Below are positions 25,778 to 34,883 of a stretch of 64,000 nt of DNA, piece after piece. The DNA lies in the NCBI RefSeq assembly GCF_004745075.1, contig NZ_RHFH01000007.1, positions 1 to 64,000 of the forward strand, read 5' to 3'. The notes below the pieces were generated by a model that was given only the letters and a program-made list of their open reading frames with translations, did not search any database and was not told the DNA's origin. The position numbers and the translations under genes are program-made. The first letter of the stretch is position 1. Every line of letters begins with the position of its first letter. The DNA comes from Brevibacterium sp. S111. GTDB taxonomy: Bacteria; Actinomycetota; Actinomycetes; Actinomycetales; Brevibacteriaceae.

Positions 25778-27055
25778 GTGAGTTCACCCCGTTACGAACC
25801 CACCACACCCGCCGGAATCTCGACCCGATCGGTGCACTCGGGCGCCATGCCCGAGGCACACACCGGTTCGGTCGTGGCCCCGATCTTCCAGACTTCGACT
25901 TATCAGATGGACACCCCGGGAGAGACCCGTGCCGGATTCGACTACGCCCGCACGGGCACCCCGAACCGCAGCGATCTCGAAGAGGCGCTGTGCGAATTGG
26001 AGAACGCGTCCTTCGCCGCTGCGGTGAACTCGGGCACGTCTGCCGAGGTGGCCGTCTTCTCCGCTCTGCTCGGTCCCGGCGATGAAGTGATCCTGCCGCG
26101 CGACGTCTACGGCGGAACCTTTCGTCTGCTGCAGAACGAGTACGTGCGGTGGGGTGTCGTCATCCGCACCGTCGACTTCACCGACACCGCGGCACTTGCG
26201 GCGGCGATCAACGAACGCACCGCGATCATCTGGGTCGAGACCCCGAGCAATCCTGGGCTCGACGTCATCGACATCGCCGAGGCGGCCCGACTCGCCCACG
26301 CGGCGAACGCGCTGCTGGCCGTCGACTCGACGTTCGCCACACCGGTCCTGCAGCGTCCCCTCGAGCTCGGCGCCGATATCGTCGTCCACTCGACGACGAA
26401 GTTCATCAACGGCCATTCCGATGTCATCGGCGGTGCCGTCCTCGCCGGCGACGGGACCAGCTGTCCCCGCGCCGCCGAGGTGATCGATCGTCTGGAGAGC
26501 CACCTGGCTTCTGTCGGGCTGGGGGTCTCTCCGTTCGACGCGTGGCTGACCAGGCGCGGGATCAAGACTCTGCCAGTGCGGATGAAAGCGCACTGCGAGA
26601 ATGCGCAGGCCGTGGCCGAATGGCTCGAAGGCCGGGAAGAGGTCGCCGAGGTGGTCTACCCGGGTCTGCCCTCGCATCCGGGGCACGAGGTGGCGAAGCG
26701 GCAGATGAGCGGTTTCGGGGGAGTGGTCTCTCTGCGCACCGACACCGAGGAGCGAGCTCTGGCGCTGGTGGCGAACACGAAGCTCATCACGCTCGCCGAG
26801 TCGCTCGGGGGAGTCGAGTCCCTCATCGACCATCCGGCGACGATGACGCATCTGGCCGTAGCCGACAGCGAGCTGAGCATCTCGGGCCGGTTCATCCGAC
26901 TGTCGGTCGGCATCGAGGACATCGACGACATCCTCGCCGACCTCGCCCAGGCCCTCGACGCCACGGCCGCGACTGCCGGCTCCCCGAAGACTGACGAGAC
27001 GACAGCCCGCGAGGAGGCCTCGGCGACGACCGCTCCGGTCGGCGTGCCCGTATAA
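25778..27055 (+). CDS. Trans-sulfuration PLP enzyme (cystathionine gamma-synthase/lyase family)
   Basis: 425 residues of the Cys/Met-metabolism PLP family. Landmarks: STRSVHSG at the N-terminus, APIFQTSTY, RTGTPNRSDLEEALCELE, the PLP-stacking DVYGGTFRL, and the Schiff-base Lys in VVHSTTKFINGHSDVIGGAV. Members catalyse gamma-synthase, gamma-lyase or sulfhydrylase reactions joining sulfur and amino-acid metabolism. The GTG at 25778 follows GGAAGG. A 40-residue Thr/Ala-rich tail is extra. The exact reaction cannot be fixed; its place after the sulfur operon suggests use of the released sulfur. Confidence 0.88.
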   Translation: MSSPRYEPTTPAGISTRSVHSGAMPEAHTGSVVAPIFQTSTYQMDTPGETRAGFDYARTGTPNRSDLEEALCELENASFAAAVNSGTSAEVAVFSALLGPGDEVILPRDVYGGTFRLLQNEYVRWGVVIRTVDFTDTAALAAAINERTAIIWVETPSNPGLDVIDIAEAARLAHAANALLAVDSTFATPVLQRPLELGADIVVHSTTKFINGHSDVIGGAVLAGDGTSCPRAAEVIDRLESHLASVGLGVSPFDAWLTRRGIKTLPVRMKAHCENAQAVAEWLEGREEVAEVVYPGLPSHPGHEVAKRQMSGFGGVVSLRTDTEERALALVANTKLITLAESLGGVESLIDHPATMTHLAVADSELSISGRFIRLSVGIEDIDDILADLAQALDATAATAGSPKTDETTAREEASATTAPVGVPV

Positions 27056-27136
27056 CCTGCACAGCCATCCGCCGCGACCATCCCGCACCATTGGCGCCTC
27101 CGCCTACCCATAGCGGCTTGTCCTCCCGGTGCTTGA

Positions 27137-27208
27137 AGCATCCGTCACCTTAAGCGTCATAACGCCCCGTTGCACCGGGGCGGTGTGGAGCAAAGGGTGA
27201 CGGATGCT
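27137..27208. repeat. Nested inverted repeat, REP-like hairpin
   Basis: Outer arms AGCATCCGTCACC (27137-27149) and GGTGACGGATGCT (27196-27208) pair perfectly; an inner stem CGCCCCG/CGGGGCG (27163-27169, 27176-27182) lies within. It sits in the 327-base gap 27056-27382, 82 bases after the PLP-enzyme gene, so it may act as its terminator. The loop sequence CCGTTGCACCGG is shared with the hairpin at 56814-56873. The rest of the gap shows no gene. Confidence 0.7.
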
Positions 27209-27382
27209 CGGGCCGCGTCGCGGAAAGTGCCCGGAAAATGCTGCCGGAGGTCCGGAAGTGCCTGGCAACCGGTGCCAGCGATAAGGATGGTGTGCGCGGT
27301 CACGGCCTGTGGGGAAAACCCGATGCGGGGTCGGAGGTCTTCGTGCTGTCCGCGCGACTTCGACTCCCGTAGCGTATTCGGT

Positions 27383-29377
27383 ATGAGTGAGAAGACCCCC
27401 GAGAACCCGCAGGATCAGGAGCCGCAAGGCACCGATCCGAGCGAGACTCAGCCCCCCGACGAGCGCGAAGAGTCCATCAGCGCCGAGGCGATCGTCAGCG
27501 CCCCGCCGACCGCAGAGTTCGACGAAGCGACAGCCAGCCAGGCCGGGCAGTTCCGGACGAAGCCGCTGGACCTCGATGTGCCGTTCGCGACGGACCCGAC
27601 CCGAGAGTATGAGCAGGCTCCGCCCCGACAGAATGGGCCGGACCCGACCCGCGTCTACGGGCAGGAGCCGCGCTCCCCACAGACGCCGATGACCTACCCG
27701 GCAGCGTCGGGAGCGTATGGGTCGGCCGGACCGCGTCCCCAGGCATCGGCGGGTCAGCCGCCCCACGCTTCTGCCGGACCGCATCCCCAGAAACCGGTGG
27801 GTCAGCCGCCCTACGGCCCCTCAAGTCAGCCACCTTACGGCCCGGCAGGGCAACCGTCCTACGGTCCCGCGGGTCAGCCGTCCTACGGTCCGACTGGACA
27901 CCAGACCCCGTACCCCCAGGGACCGAACCGCGCCCAGCAACCCGGACACGCCGCGCAGCCGCAGCCCGGGATGCCCGCCCCCGGCCCGATGCCACGTGCG
28001 ATGCCGGCCCCGCAGCCGCCTCGGCGCAGGAAGCCGCGCACCGAACCGGTCACCTTCGCCCCGGTGACCGGCTCACTGCCGCTGACCGACGACGACGTCA
28101 CGGAGATCCCCGCGGACGGCCCCATCACCTGGCCCAAACGGTCGACCGGAATCATCGGCGTCGCGAACCTCGTGCTCTCCGCGGTCCTCGCCGTCATCTG
28201 GGCCTGGGTCCCCCTCGGTCTGCTGTTCACCGGCATCGGCGGCATCTTCGCCCTCGGTCTCGGTGTCATCGCCCTCCTCGTGTGGGTACTCGTCCAGCAG
28301 GGCGCGAATGTCGCCGAACGCTACCGTGCCGAACTCATCTACGGTGACAAGATCCCCGTTCCGAAGATCGAAAGCAGCATCCGCGAACCCGGCTTCACCC
28401 GCTTCCTCCACAACCGCTGGCTGCAGGTGAAATCCGGAGCGTTCTGGCGCTCGACCGCCCACCACTACATCAAGATGCTCTTCGGAGCGATCATCGTCGC
28501 CGGCACCCTCGCCGGCATCTGCGGGTCCATCTACGGCATCTTCGCCGCGATCAATCCCTCCGGCGTCAACGCCTTCTTCATCAGCACCGACATCGAGGGC
28601 CCGGCCCGCATCGGCGTCGCGATCGGTTCGGTGATCGTGCTCGCGAGCTCCGTGGCCATCCTGTGGTTCGCCCCGTTCCTCGACCGAGCACTCGACCGGG
28701 CGCTGCTCGCTCCGGCACGCACCGTCGCTCTCCAGGCCGAGGTCACCGAACTCGACCGGGCCCGGATGGCCGGCATCGAGGCGGCCGCCGCCGAGCGGCT
28801 GCGCATCGAACGCGACCTCCACGATGGTGCCCAGCCCCGCCTCGTGGCACTGACCATGACCCTGGGCATGGCGAAGTCGAAGATCGACTCCGACCCCGAA
28901 CGCGCCAAGGAACTCGTCGCCGAAGCCCACACCGAGGCGAAGGGCATCGTCACCGAACTGAGGCAGCTCGCCCGCGGCATCCACCCGGCCGTGCTCACCG
29001 ACCGCGGACTCGACGCCGCCGTATCCGCCCTCGCCGGCCGATCGACGATCCCCGTCGACGTCGACGTCCGCCTCGAAGGCCGAATCGGCCGGGAAGCCGA
29101 AGCCGTGTCCTACTTCGTCGTCGCCGAATGCCTGACGAACATCGCCAAGCATTCCGGCGCCACCCGGGCAAGCGTCTTCATCGCCCCGATCGACATCGGA
29201 GTGCAGATCGTCGTCACCGACAACGGTCACGGCGGCGCCGGCGTCGACCGCTCCGGACGCCACACCGGAATCGCCGGTCTCATCGACCGTGTCGAAGCCG
29301 CCCGTGGCACACTGAATCTGACCAGCCCCGCAGGTGGGCCAACGACTGTAGTTGTGGAGGTGCCATGCGCATCGTAA
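27383..29377 (+). CDS. Sensor histidine kinase with long Pro/Gln-rich N-terminal tail
   Basis: 664 residues. The first 230 are a disordered cytosolic tail with repeated QPPYGP/QPSYGP units. Then come a PspC-like sensor region and four membrane helices (about 255-300 and 360-440). The catalytic core carries RDLHDGAQPRLVALTMTLG (His480) of the NarL-type HisKA_3 class and an ATP lid GRHTGIAGLIDRVEAARGTL. The ATG is preceded by TAGCGT seven bases upstream and no ribosome-binding site, so the mRNA is probably leaderless. It overlaps the regulator gene by 13 bases. Related actinobacterial kinases monitor the envelope. Confidence 0.9.
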   Translation: MSEKTPENPQDQEPQGTDPSETQPPDEREESISAEAIVSAPPTAEFDEATASQAGQFRTKPLDLDVPFATDPTREYEQAPPRQNGPDPTRVYGQEPRSPQTPMTYPAASGAYGSAGPRPQASAGQPPHASAGPHPQKPVGQPPYGPSSQPPYGPAGQPSYGPAGQPSYGPTGHQTPYPQGPNRAQQPGHAAQPQPGMPAPGPMPRAMPAPQPPRRRKPRTEPVTFAPVTGSLPLTDDDVTEIPADGPITWPKRSTGIIGVANLVLSAVLAVIWAWVPLGLLFTGIGGIFALGLGVIALLVWVLVQQGANVAERYRAELIYGDKIPVPKIESSIREPGFTRFLHNRWLQVKSGAFWRSTAHHYIKMLFGAIIVAGTLAGICGSIYGIFAAINPSGVNAFFISTDIEGPARIGVAIGSVIVLASSVAILWFAPFLDRALDRALLAPARTVALQAEVTELDRARMAGIEAAAAERLRIERDLHDGAQPRLVALTMTLGMAKSKIDSDPERAKELVAEAHTEAKGIVTELRQLARGIHPAVLTDRGLDAAVSALAGRSTIPVDVDVRLEGRIGREAEAVSYFVVAECLTNIAKHSGATRASVFIAPIDIGVQIVVTDNGHGGAGVDRSGRHTGIAGLIDRVEAARGTLNLTSPAGGPTTVVVEVPCAS

Positions 29378-30009
29378 TCGCTGAAGACTCTGCCGTCCTG
29401 CGGGCCGGACTCGAACGGCTGCTCGCCGACGCCGGACACGAGATCATCGCGGCCGTGCCCGATGCGAACGAGCTGCTGGCCGTCGTTCACAACGATCCGC
29501 CGGACCTCGCCGTCATCGATGTGCGCATGCCCCCGACATTCACCGACGAAGGCATTCGCGCTGCCGTGCTCATCCGCAAACAGAACCCGGACGTCAAGGT
29601 CCTCGTGTTCAGCCAGTACGTCGAGGAGCAGTATGCCTCCGAACTCATCGCCGAGAACACCGGCGGATTCGGCTACCTGCTCAAAGACCGTGTCGCCGAT
29701 GTCGAAGACTTCCTCGCCGCGGTCGACGAAGTCGCCTCAGGCGGTACCGTCCTCGACCCGGAAGTCGTCTCCCAGATCCTCGTGCGCACCCGCAAGAAGG
29801 ACGGACTGTCGACTCTGAGCCCCCGCGAAGTCGAAGTCCTCCAACTCATGGCCGAAGGCAAATCCAACGCCGCCATCGCGCGCACCCTCTATCTCAGTGC
29901 CGGAGCAGTAGAGAAGCACATCAGCTCGGTCTTCACGAAGTTCGGCCTCACCGCCGACACCTCGGACAACCGACGCGTCCTCGCCGTCCTCACATTCCTC
30001 GGAGCCTAG
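29365..30009 (+). CDS. NarL/LuxR-type response regulator
   Basis: 214 residues. Receiver: IAEDSA, Asp52 in DLAVIDVRMPP, and Lys in GYLLKDRV. The C-terminal HTH is LSPREVEVLQLMAEGKSNAA and LYLSAGAVEKHISSVFTKFG. The VRMPPTFTDEGIRAA insertion after the Asp is characteristic of one actinobacterial subgroup paired with HDGAQ-type kinases. It begins inside the end of the kinase gene (13-base overlap) with GGAGG upstream. The DUF4097-like gene follows after one base. Confidence 0.93.
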   Translation: MRIVIAEDSAVLRAGLERLLADAGHEIIAAVPDANELLAVVHNDPPDLAVIDVRMPPTFTDEGIRAAVLIRKQNPDVKVLVFSQYVEEQYASELIAENTGGFGYLLKDRVADVEDFLAAVDEVASGGTVLDPEVVSQILVRTRKKDGLSTLSPREVEVLQLMAEGKSNAAIARTLYLSAGAVEKHISSVFTKFGLTADTSDNRRVLAVLTFLGA

Positions 30010-30010
30010 A

Positions 30011-30946
30011 ATGCCTGCCACAGTTCGCATCAGCGAATCCGCTCGCGTCGGTCTGCGTGCGACCCTCATCATCCTCGCAGCCGTCGTCCTCCTCATCCCC
30101 ATCATCGTCACCACCGCCCATGGCGCCTCACGCCTGCACTACGGTGAGATCGTCGCTGAGAAGGCCCTGCCGTCGACGATGAAGGAGCTCAAGATCAAGC
30201 TCGGCATGGGTGCCGACGTCGACATCACGACCGCCGACGTCGCCGTGCCCACTGTCGAACTCACCGCGACCGGCCCCCGCGACAGTTCCCCCGACCTCAA
30301 GGTCGAGCAGAACAAGGACACCGCCGAGGTGGACCTGCCCCACCGAAAGAAACTGCAGAACACGCGGCTCATCGTCACCCTCCCTGCGAACCTCGCTCGT
30401 GGCCTCACCCTCGACCTCGACGGGAACTACGGCCGATTCGACGTCGACGGCCACTATGCGGAGATCTTCGCCGACACCGACGGCGGGGGCCTGTCGATCA
30501 CGGGTGCCGCCGACCGTGTGCACACCTCGACCGATTGGGGAGCGACCTCGCTCGACGGCGCCTTCGACACCGTGGAAGCGAAGACCGGGGTCGGCACCAT
30601 CAGCGGAGAGAATCTCACCGTGAACGATCATGTCGATGCCGTGACCTCGACGGGAACACTCGACCTCGAATTCACCGACGAAGCGATCCCCTCCGGCGGC
30701 ATCAGCGCGAAGACCGACGAGGGGTCGATCGACCTGCGGCTGCCGAACCTCGAACTCGCGAATGAGAAGACCGGCAAGGACTTCGTCTACCGGATCAACG
30801 CGAAGTCGAACGACGGTTCGGTCGATATGGCCTCCGACCTCAAGAAATACGATGTCAGCAAGGACCCGAAGGACGCCGAGGGCAAGACCCTCGTTCCGAT
30901 CTCGGCCACAGCTGACACTGGTATGGTCACGGTCAGCCAGAACTGA
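30011..30946 (+). CDS. DUF4097-like single-pass membrane protein
   Basis: 311 residues: a short cytosolic end, one membrane helix (about 17-37: TLIILAAVVLLIPIIVTT), and an outside domain of repeated beta-strand turns (GNYGRFDVDG, GGGLSITGAADRVHTSTDWG, GTLDLEF) like DUF4097/DUF2807 beta-helix adhesin-type domains. It is the third gene of the kinase-regulator operon, separated by one base, so it may be the output or a sensor accessory of that system. Function unknown. Confidence 0.75.
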   Translation: MPATVRISESARVGLRATLIILAAVVLLIPIIVTTAHGASRLHYGEIVAEKALPSTMKELKIKLGMGADVDITTADVAVPTVELTATGPRDSSPDLKVEQNKDTAEVDLPHRKKLQNTRLIVTLPANLARGLTLDLDGNYGRFDVDGHYAEIFADTDGGGLSITGAADRVHTSTDWGATSLDGAFDTVEAKTGVGTISGENLTVNDHVDAVTSTGTLDLEFTDEAIPSGGISAKTDEGSIDLRLPNLELANEKTGKDFVYRINAKSNDGSVDMASDLKKYDVSKDPKDAEGKTLVPISATADTGMVTVSQN

Positions 30947-30958
30947 GACACGACCGGC

Positions 30959-30991
30959 GCACGGGCGGGCTCTTGACGGTCCCGCCCGTGC
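30959..30991 (+). terminator. Hairpin terminator after the two-component operon
   Basis: GCACGGGCGGG (30959-30969) pairs perfectly with CCCGCCCGTGC (30981-30991) around an 11-nt loop, 13 bases after the DUF4097-like stop. No T-run follows. Confidence 0.7.
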
Positions 30992-31014
30992 GACGTCTGA
31001 GAGGCCGATCCGTC

Positions 31015-31764
31015 ATGCGCATCACTGTCTATGGAGCCACCGGAGCCTTCGGCGCCCGCCTCGTCGATCTCCTGCGCTCCCGCGATCACGAGGTCATTCC
31101 CGCGCATCGCGGCAATGGCGTCGACACATATACGGGGGAGGGAGTCGCCGAGGCGGCCGACGGCAGCGATGCCCTCGTCGACTGCGTCAACCGCCTGACG
31201 ACGAAACCCCGCAAAGCCATCGACTTCTTCTCCCGCAGCACGCAGTCGATCGCGCGGGCCGCGGCAGAGTACCCCGGAACTGCGGTCGCGTGCCTGTCGA
31301 TCGCCTTCCGCCCCGAAGCCGCCGAGTCCCGTCTGCTGGGCTACTACCAGGGCAAGGCGATGCAGGAGCGCATCTACCGCCGACTCCTCCCGGAAGAACG
31401 GCTGCTGATGTTCCGTTCCGCCCAATGGTTCGAACTCGTCGACACCATGACGATCGCGGCCGGGCCCGTGCGCTTCGTGCCGAAGATGCGGGTGCAGGCC
31501 CTCGCCGTCGCCGAGGCGGTGCGGATGATGGCCGATTCCATCGACGCCGGTGAGCGCGGCACTGTCGAAGTCGCGGGACCGCAGATCAGTGACTTCGCTG
31601 CGATCGCACGACTACTGGCCGCGAGACGCGCCCAGAAGGCCGGGACGAGACCGGCGAAGGTCATCGGCATCCCCCTGCCCGGACCGACCGCGCGAGACGG
31701 CCTCATCCCACCGGCACCGAGGATGTCCGCAGTGACCGTTGATGAGTGGCTGCGCTCGGTCTGA
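31015..31764 (+). CDS. NAD(P)-binding Rossmann protein (NmrA/SDR-like)
   Basis: 249 residues. MRITVYGATGAFGARLVDLL is a GxxGxxG dinucleotide-binding motif of atypical SDR/NmrA proteins, followed by DALVDCVNRL at the end of strand 4. No classical YxxxK is obvious, although YYQGKAMQERIYR may carry the Tyr/Lys pair. Such proteins are oxidoreductases or NAD(P)-sensing regulators. GAGAGG lies upstream. It stands alone, convergent with the amidohydrolase. Confidence 0.75.
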   Translation: MRITVYGATGAFGARLVDLLRSRDHEVIPAHRGNGVDTYTGEGVAEAADGSDALVDCVNRLTTKPRKAIDFFSRSTQSIARAAAEYPGTAVACLSIAFRPEAAESRLLGYYQGKAMQERIYRRLLPEERLLMFRSAQWFELVDTMTIAAGPVRFVPKMRVQALAVAEAVRMMADSIDAGERGTVEVAGPQISDFAAIARLLAARRAQKAGTRPAKVIGIPLPGPTARDGLIPPAPRMSAVTVDEWLRSV

Positions 31765-31804
31765 GCCCTGAACGAGTGACAGGGTGAGCTGCAACGGCTG
31801 AACC

Positions 31805-32794
31805 TCAGTCGAGTCCGAGCACTGTGGCACCATTGGTCCACAGCACCGACCGCATCCAGTCGTCACCGAGCCCCAGCCCCGCGAGACCTGAGATCTGGTC
31901 GACATACGGGTAGGGGATGTTCGGGAAATCCGAACCGAGGATGATCTTGTCCTGGAGTCCGACTAAGCGCTCGCGGTAGGCGGGGTCCACCTCGGCGGGG
32001 GAGGAGAAGTACCCCGAGGCGAACATCGTCGTGTCGAGGTGGACGTTGTCGAACTCCTCGGCGAGGGAGGCGAATTCGTCGTATTCGGGCATGCCCATAT
32101 GGGCGATGACGAGCTTGAGGTCGGGGAACCGTGCGAGGACGTTCGCCACCGCCTGAGGGCCGGTGTATCTGCCGGGCAGGGGCGCGGATCCGGCGTGGAT
32201 GACGATGGGGGCCTGCGCTGTCTCGAGCGCTTCCCACGCGGGGTCGAGGACCGGATCGTCGGGGGAGAACACTCCGACCTGGACGTGCATCTTGAACAGT
32301 GTCGCCCCGGCGGCCAGCGCTTGGGGGACGTAGTCGGCGCATTCGGGTTCGGCGTAGAGGGTGCCGCAGTGGATGACGTCGTCGTGGGCGGCGGCGAATT
32401 CGGCGTTCCACTCGTTCAGCCACGCGGCCATGCCGGGTTTGTGCGGGTAGGTCAGGGCCGGGATGGCACGATTGCCGAGTTCGCGGACGATGCGCAGACG
32501 TCTGTCCGTGTCATAGCGGTAGGTGATCGGCCAGTCGCGGCCGTAGTTCGTCGCGGCATTGTCGAAATAGTCCCACACCTTGTCCAGAACGTTCTCGGGG
32601 AGGAAGTGGATGTGGATGTCGGCCAGCGCCGGCAGGCCCAGTGCCTCGAGGTAGGCGGGGATCTGCGCGTCCGTGTGCGGGGGAGTCGTCATCGTGTCCG
32701 GCACCTCGACGGTGCGGCCGACCATGGTTTCGGGGGCGGGATTCGCCGCTGCGATCGGGGCGGTGCGAGTGGCTGCGTCGTCGGAGTCGTTCAT
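31805..32794 (-). CDS. Amidohydrolase family protein (amidohydrolase 2)
   Basis: 329 residues. The metal-binding HxH is in DIHIHFLPENV, a second His in VIHAGSAPLPG, a third in LVIAHMGMPEYDEF, and the Asp in ILGSDFPNIPY: the PF04909 TIM-barrel pattern of metal-dependent hydrolases and decarboxylases. The N-terminal 35 residues are Thr/Ala-rich and non-conserved. A TAGAGT box six bases before the ATG at 32794 supports this start on a leaderless mRNA. Substrate unknown. Confidence 0.87.
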   Translation of the reverse strand: MNDSDDAATRTAPIAAANPAPETMVGRTVEVPDTMTTPPHTDAQIPAYLEALGLPALADIHIHFLPENVLDKVWDYFDNAATNYGRDWPITYRYDTDRRLRIVRELGNRAIPALTYPHKPGMAAWLNEWNAEFAAAHDDVIHCGTLYAEPECADYVPQALAAGATLFKMHVQVGVFSPDDPVLDPAWEALETAQAPIVIHAGSAPLPGRYTGPQAVANVLARFPDLKLVIAHMGMPEYDEFASLAEEFDNVHLDTTMFASGYFSSPAEVDPAYRERLVGLQDKIILGSDFPNIPYPYVDQISGLAGLGLGDDWMRSVLWTNGATVLGLD

Positions 32795-32880
32795 GGGCCC
32801 ACTCTATGGCCCTCGGCAGGCGTCGGAGGAAGGCGGTCCGTCTTCAGCGTGCATCCATGACGGCGGCATAGACTGCCCGG

Positions 32881-33768
32881 ATGAGCCTGCGCGATCCCTA
32901 CCCGACCATCGTTCCGTCCCAGGTCAGAAACGTGGGGCAGGCGCCGTTCTGGACACCGGGAGAGACGGTGACCTGGACGTTCCGGCGGTTCGACTTCGAC
33001 CGTGACCGCGCCGAGGTGGCCCGCCCGATGCGCGTGATCGCCGATGGTCCGCAGGGCACCGCCCTGTGGTTGGCCGGCGGCACTCCGACGCAGGAGACCC
33101 GCATCGTCGGCTGGGAGGACACGAACCCGCACGACGTTCCCCTGGCCGCGCGGTTCCGCCCCCTCGCCGAGGCGCCGACCCGGATCAATGTCGAGGGCAC
33201 CTGGCGCGGGCGCGGGGTGCTCAAGATCGTCCCGCCCGCGGTGCCGTTCTCCGTGTGGGTGCTGCTCAAAGATGTCGCCGACGGTGCCGAACACGGGGCC
33301 GACGGCACTGAGCCTGGCGGAGTGCGCACCGAGTGGTACATCAACCTCGAGGCGACGCACCGGCGGACGAAGGACGCGCTGTTCACCAGCGATCACATCC
33401 TCGACATCACCTTCCCCGTCGCGTCTGCGCCCCTGCACAGCAGCGGCGGCCTCGACCCGAACGGCGCCGTGTTCAAGGACGTCGACGAACTCGCCGCGGC
33501 CGCGAACTTCGGCGCATGGCCGGAGGAATGGTCGGACATCATCCGCAGCAACGGCAGTCATCTGCTCGACCACCTCGGCGATTTCTCCTGGGCCCTCGAC
33601 CCCGCATGGGAAGCGGTGGCCCGCGATCTGGCAGACGAAACGACGCCTCTGACCGGCGATGATGCCACGTCGATCGCGCGACTGGGAGCCGCCTCGGTGA
33701 GAGAAAAATCGTTCGTTCAGGAACATCGAGCGATCCCGAATGGTTGTTATGACCGACACCATCGGTGA
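32881..33768 (+). CDS. DUF402 domain protein
   Basis: 295 residues. The body fits the DUF402 beta-barrel family: VPFSVWVLLKDVADG, then EWYINLEATHRRTKDALFTS, then DHILDITF, where strands carry conserved acidic residues. DUF402 enzymes include nucleoside phosphatases in some bacteria. TAGACT lies exactly six bases before the ATG, so the transcript is probably leaderless. The tail overlaps nothing. It is divergent from the amidohydrolase. Confidence 0.78.
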   Translation: MSLRDPYPTIVPSQVRNVGQAPFWTPGETVTWTFRRFDFDRDRAEVARPMRVIADGPQGTALWLAGGTPTQETRIVGWEDTNPHDVPLAARFRPLAEAPTRINVEGTWRGRGVLKIVPPAVPFSVWVLLKDVADGAEHGADGTEPGGVRTEWYINLEATHRRTKDALFTSDHILDITFPVASAPLHSSGGLDPNGAVFKDVDELAAAANFGAWPEEWSDIIRSNGSHLLDHLGDFSWALDPAWEAVARDLADETTPLTGDDATSIARLGAASVREKSFVQEHRAIPNGCYDRHHR

Positions 33769-33842
33769 CTGGCACGGATGGGCCCGTCACCGCAACGAAG
33801 CACACAGTCGAGAATCATCTGCTGCTGAAAGGAACCGTCTCC

Positions 33843-34865
33843 ATGACGACCAACCATCGGATTCGCCTGAACTCGCGCCCCGTGGGCGCTCCCACCGCGG
33901 AGAACTACCTGCTCGATGAGGTGCCCGTGCCCACTCCGGGCGATGGTGAGGTGCTGCTGCGCACCCTCTACCTCTCGCTCGACCCGTACATGCGCGGGCG
34001 GATGTCGGACGCGAAGTCCTACGCCAAGCCCGTCGAGGTCGGCGATGTGATGGTCGGTGCCACTGTCTCCGAGGTGGTCGAATCGAATGCTGCCGACTTC
34101 GCCGTCGGCGATATCGTCCTCGGCTACGGCGGATGGCAGGAGTATTCGGTGGAGAGGACCGGGCACCTGCGCAAGATCGACCCTGAGCTCGCGCCGATCT
34201 CCACCCATCTCGGGGTGCTCGGCATGCCCGGTTTCACCGCGTATGCAGGGCTGCTCGAGATCGGTCAGCCGCAGGCAGGCGAGACCGTGGCTGTGGCCGC
34301 CGCAACCGGGCCCGTCGGGTCCGTCGTCGGCCAGATCGCGAAGATCAAGGGTGCGACCGCGGTCGGCATCGCCGGTGGCCCGGACAAGGTCGCCCACCTG
34401 GAGGAGCTCGGCTTCGATGTCGCGCTTGACCACCGGAGCGGGAACCTGCGGCAGGAGCTGAAAGAGGCGGTCCCGCAGGGCATCGATGTCTACTACGAGA
34501 ACGTCGGCGGAGACGTGTTCAACGCCGTGCTGCCACGGCTCAACACCTTCGCCCGGGTGCCCGTGTGCGGTCTCGTCGCCAACTACAACCTCACGTCGCT
34601 GCCCGAGGGACCGGACCGTTCCGGAGCCCTCATGGGCCAGATCCTCACGAAGTCGCTGCTGGTGCGCGGCTTCATCCAGACGGAATTCGCCGAGCGGCTG
34701 ACTCCGCAGTTCCTCTCTGACATGAGCGGGTGGCTCAAGGAGGGCAAGGTCCGTTACCGCGAGGACATCCGGCCCGGGCTGGAGAAGGCCCCCGAGTACT
34801 TCAACGACCTGCTCACCGGAGGCAACTTCGGCAAGATGGTCGTCGCCGTCGGCGCGGAGAGCTGA
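33843..34865 (+). CDS. NADP-dependent medium-chain oxidoreductase (CurA/leukotriene B4 dehydrogenase-like)
   Basis: 340 residues. It has RIRLNSRPVGAPTAENYLL at the N-terminus, LYLSLDPYMRGRMSD, GMPGFTAYAGLLEIGQPQAG, the nucleotide-binding AAATGPVGSVVGQIAKIKG, and IDVYYENVGGDVFNAVLP: all typical of zinc-independent MDR enzymes such as CurA and prostaglandin reductases, which reduce double bonds of enones using NADPH. GAAAGGA precedes the ATG at good spacing. It converges with the asparaginase gene with only 18 bases between. Confidence 0.92.
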   Translation: MTTNHRIRLNSRPVGAPTAENYLLDEVPVPTPGDGEVLLRTLYLSLDPYMRGRMSDAKSYAKPVEVGDVMVGATVSEVVESNAADFAVGDIVLGYGGWQEYSVERTGHLRKIDPELAPISTHLGVLGMPGFTAYAGLLEIGQPQAGETVAVAAATGPVGSVVGQIAKIKGATAVGIAGGPDKVAHLEELGFDVALDHRSGNLRQELKEAVPQGIDVYYENVGGDVFNAVLPRLNTFARVPVCGLVANYNLTSLPEGPDRSGALMGQILTKSLLVRGFIQTEFAERLTPQFLSDMSGWLKEGKVRYREDIRPGLEKAPEYFNDLLTGGNFGKMVVAVGAES

Positions 34866-34883
34866 TCGGGCAGAGGACTCGCC

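Noticed and set aside
27230..27320. Sequence with CCTGGCAACCGGTGCCAGCG that recalled SAM riboswitch cores
   Set aside because: The remaining conserved blocks of SAM-I or SAM-IV are missing and the downstream gene is a kinase, not a sulfur gene.
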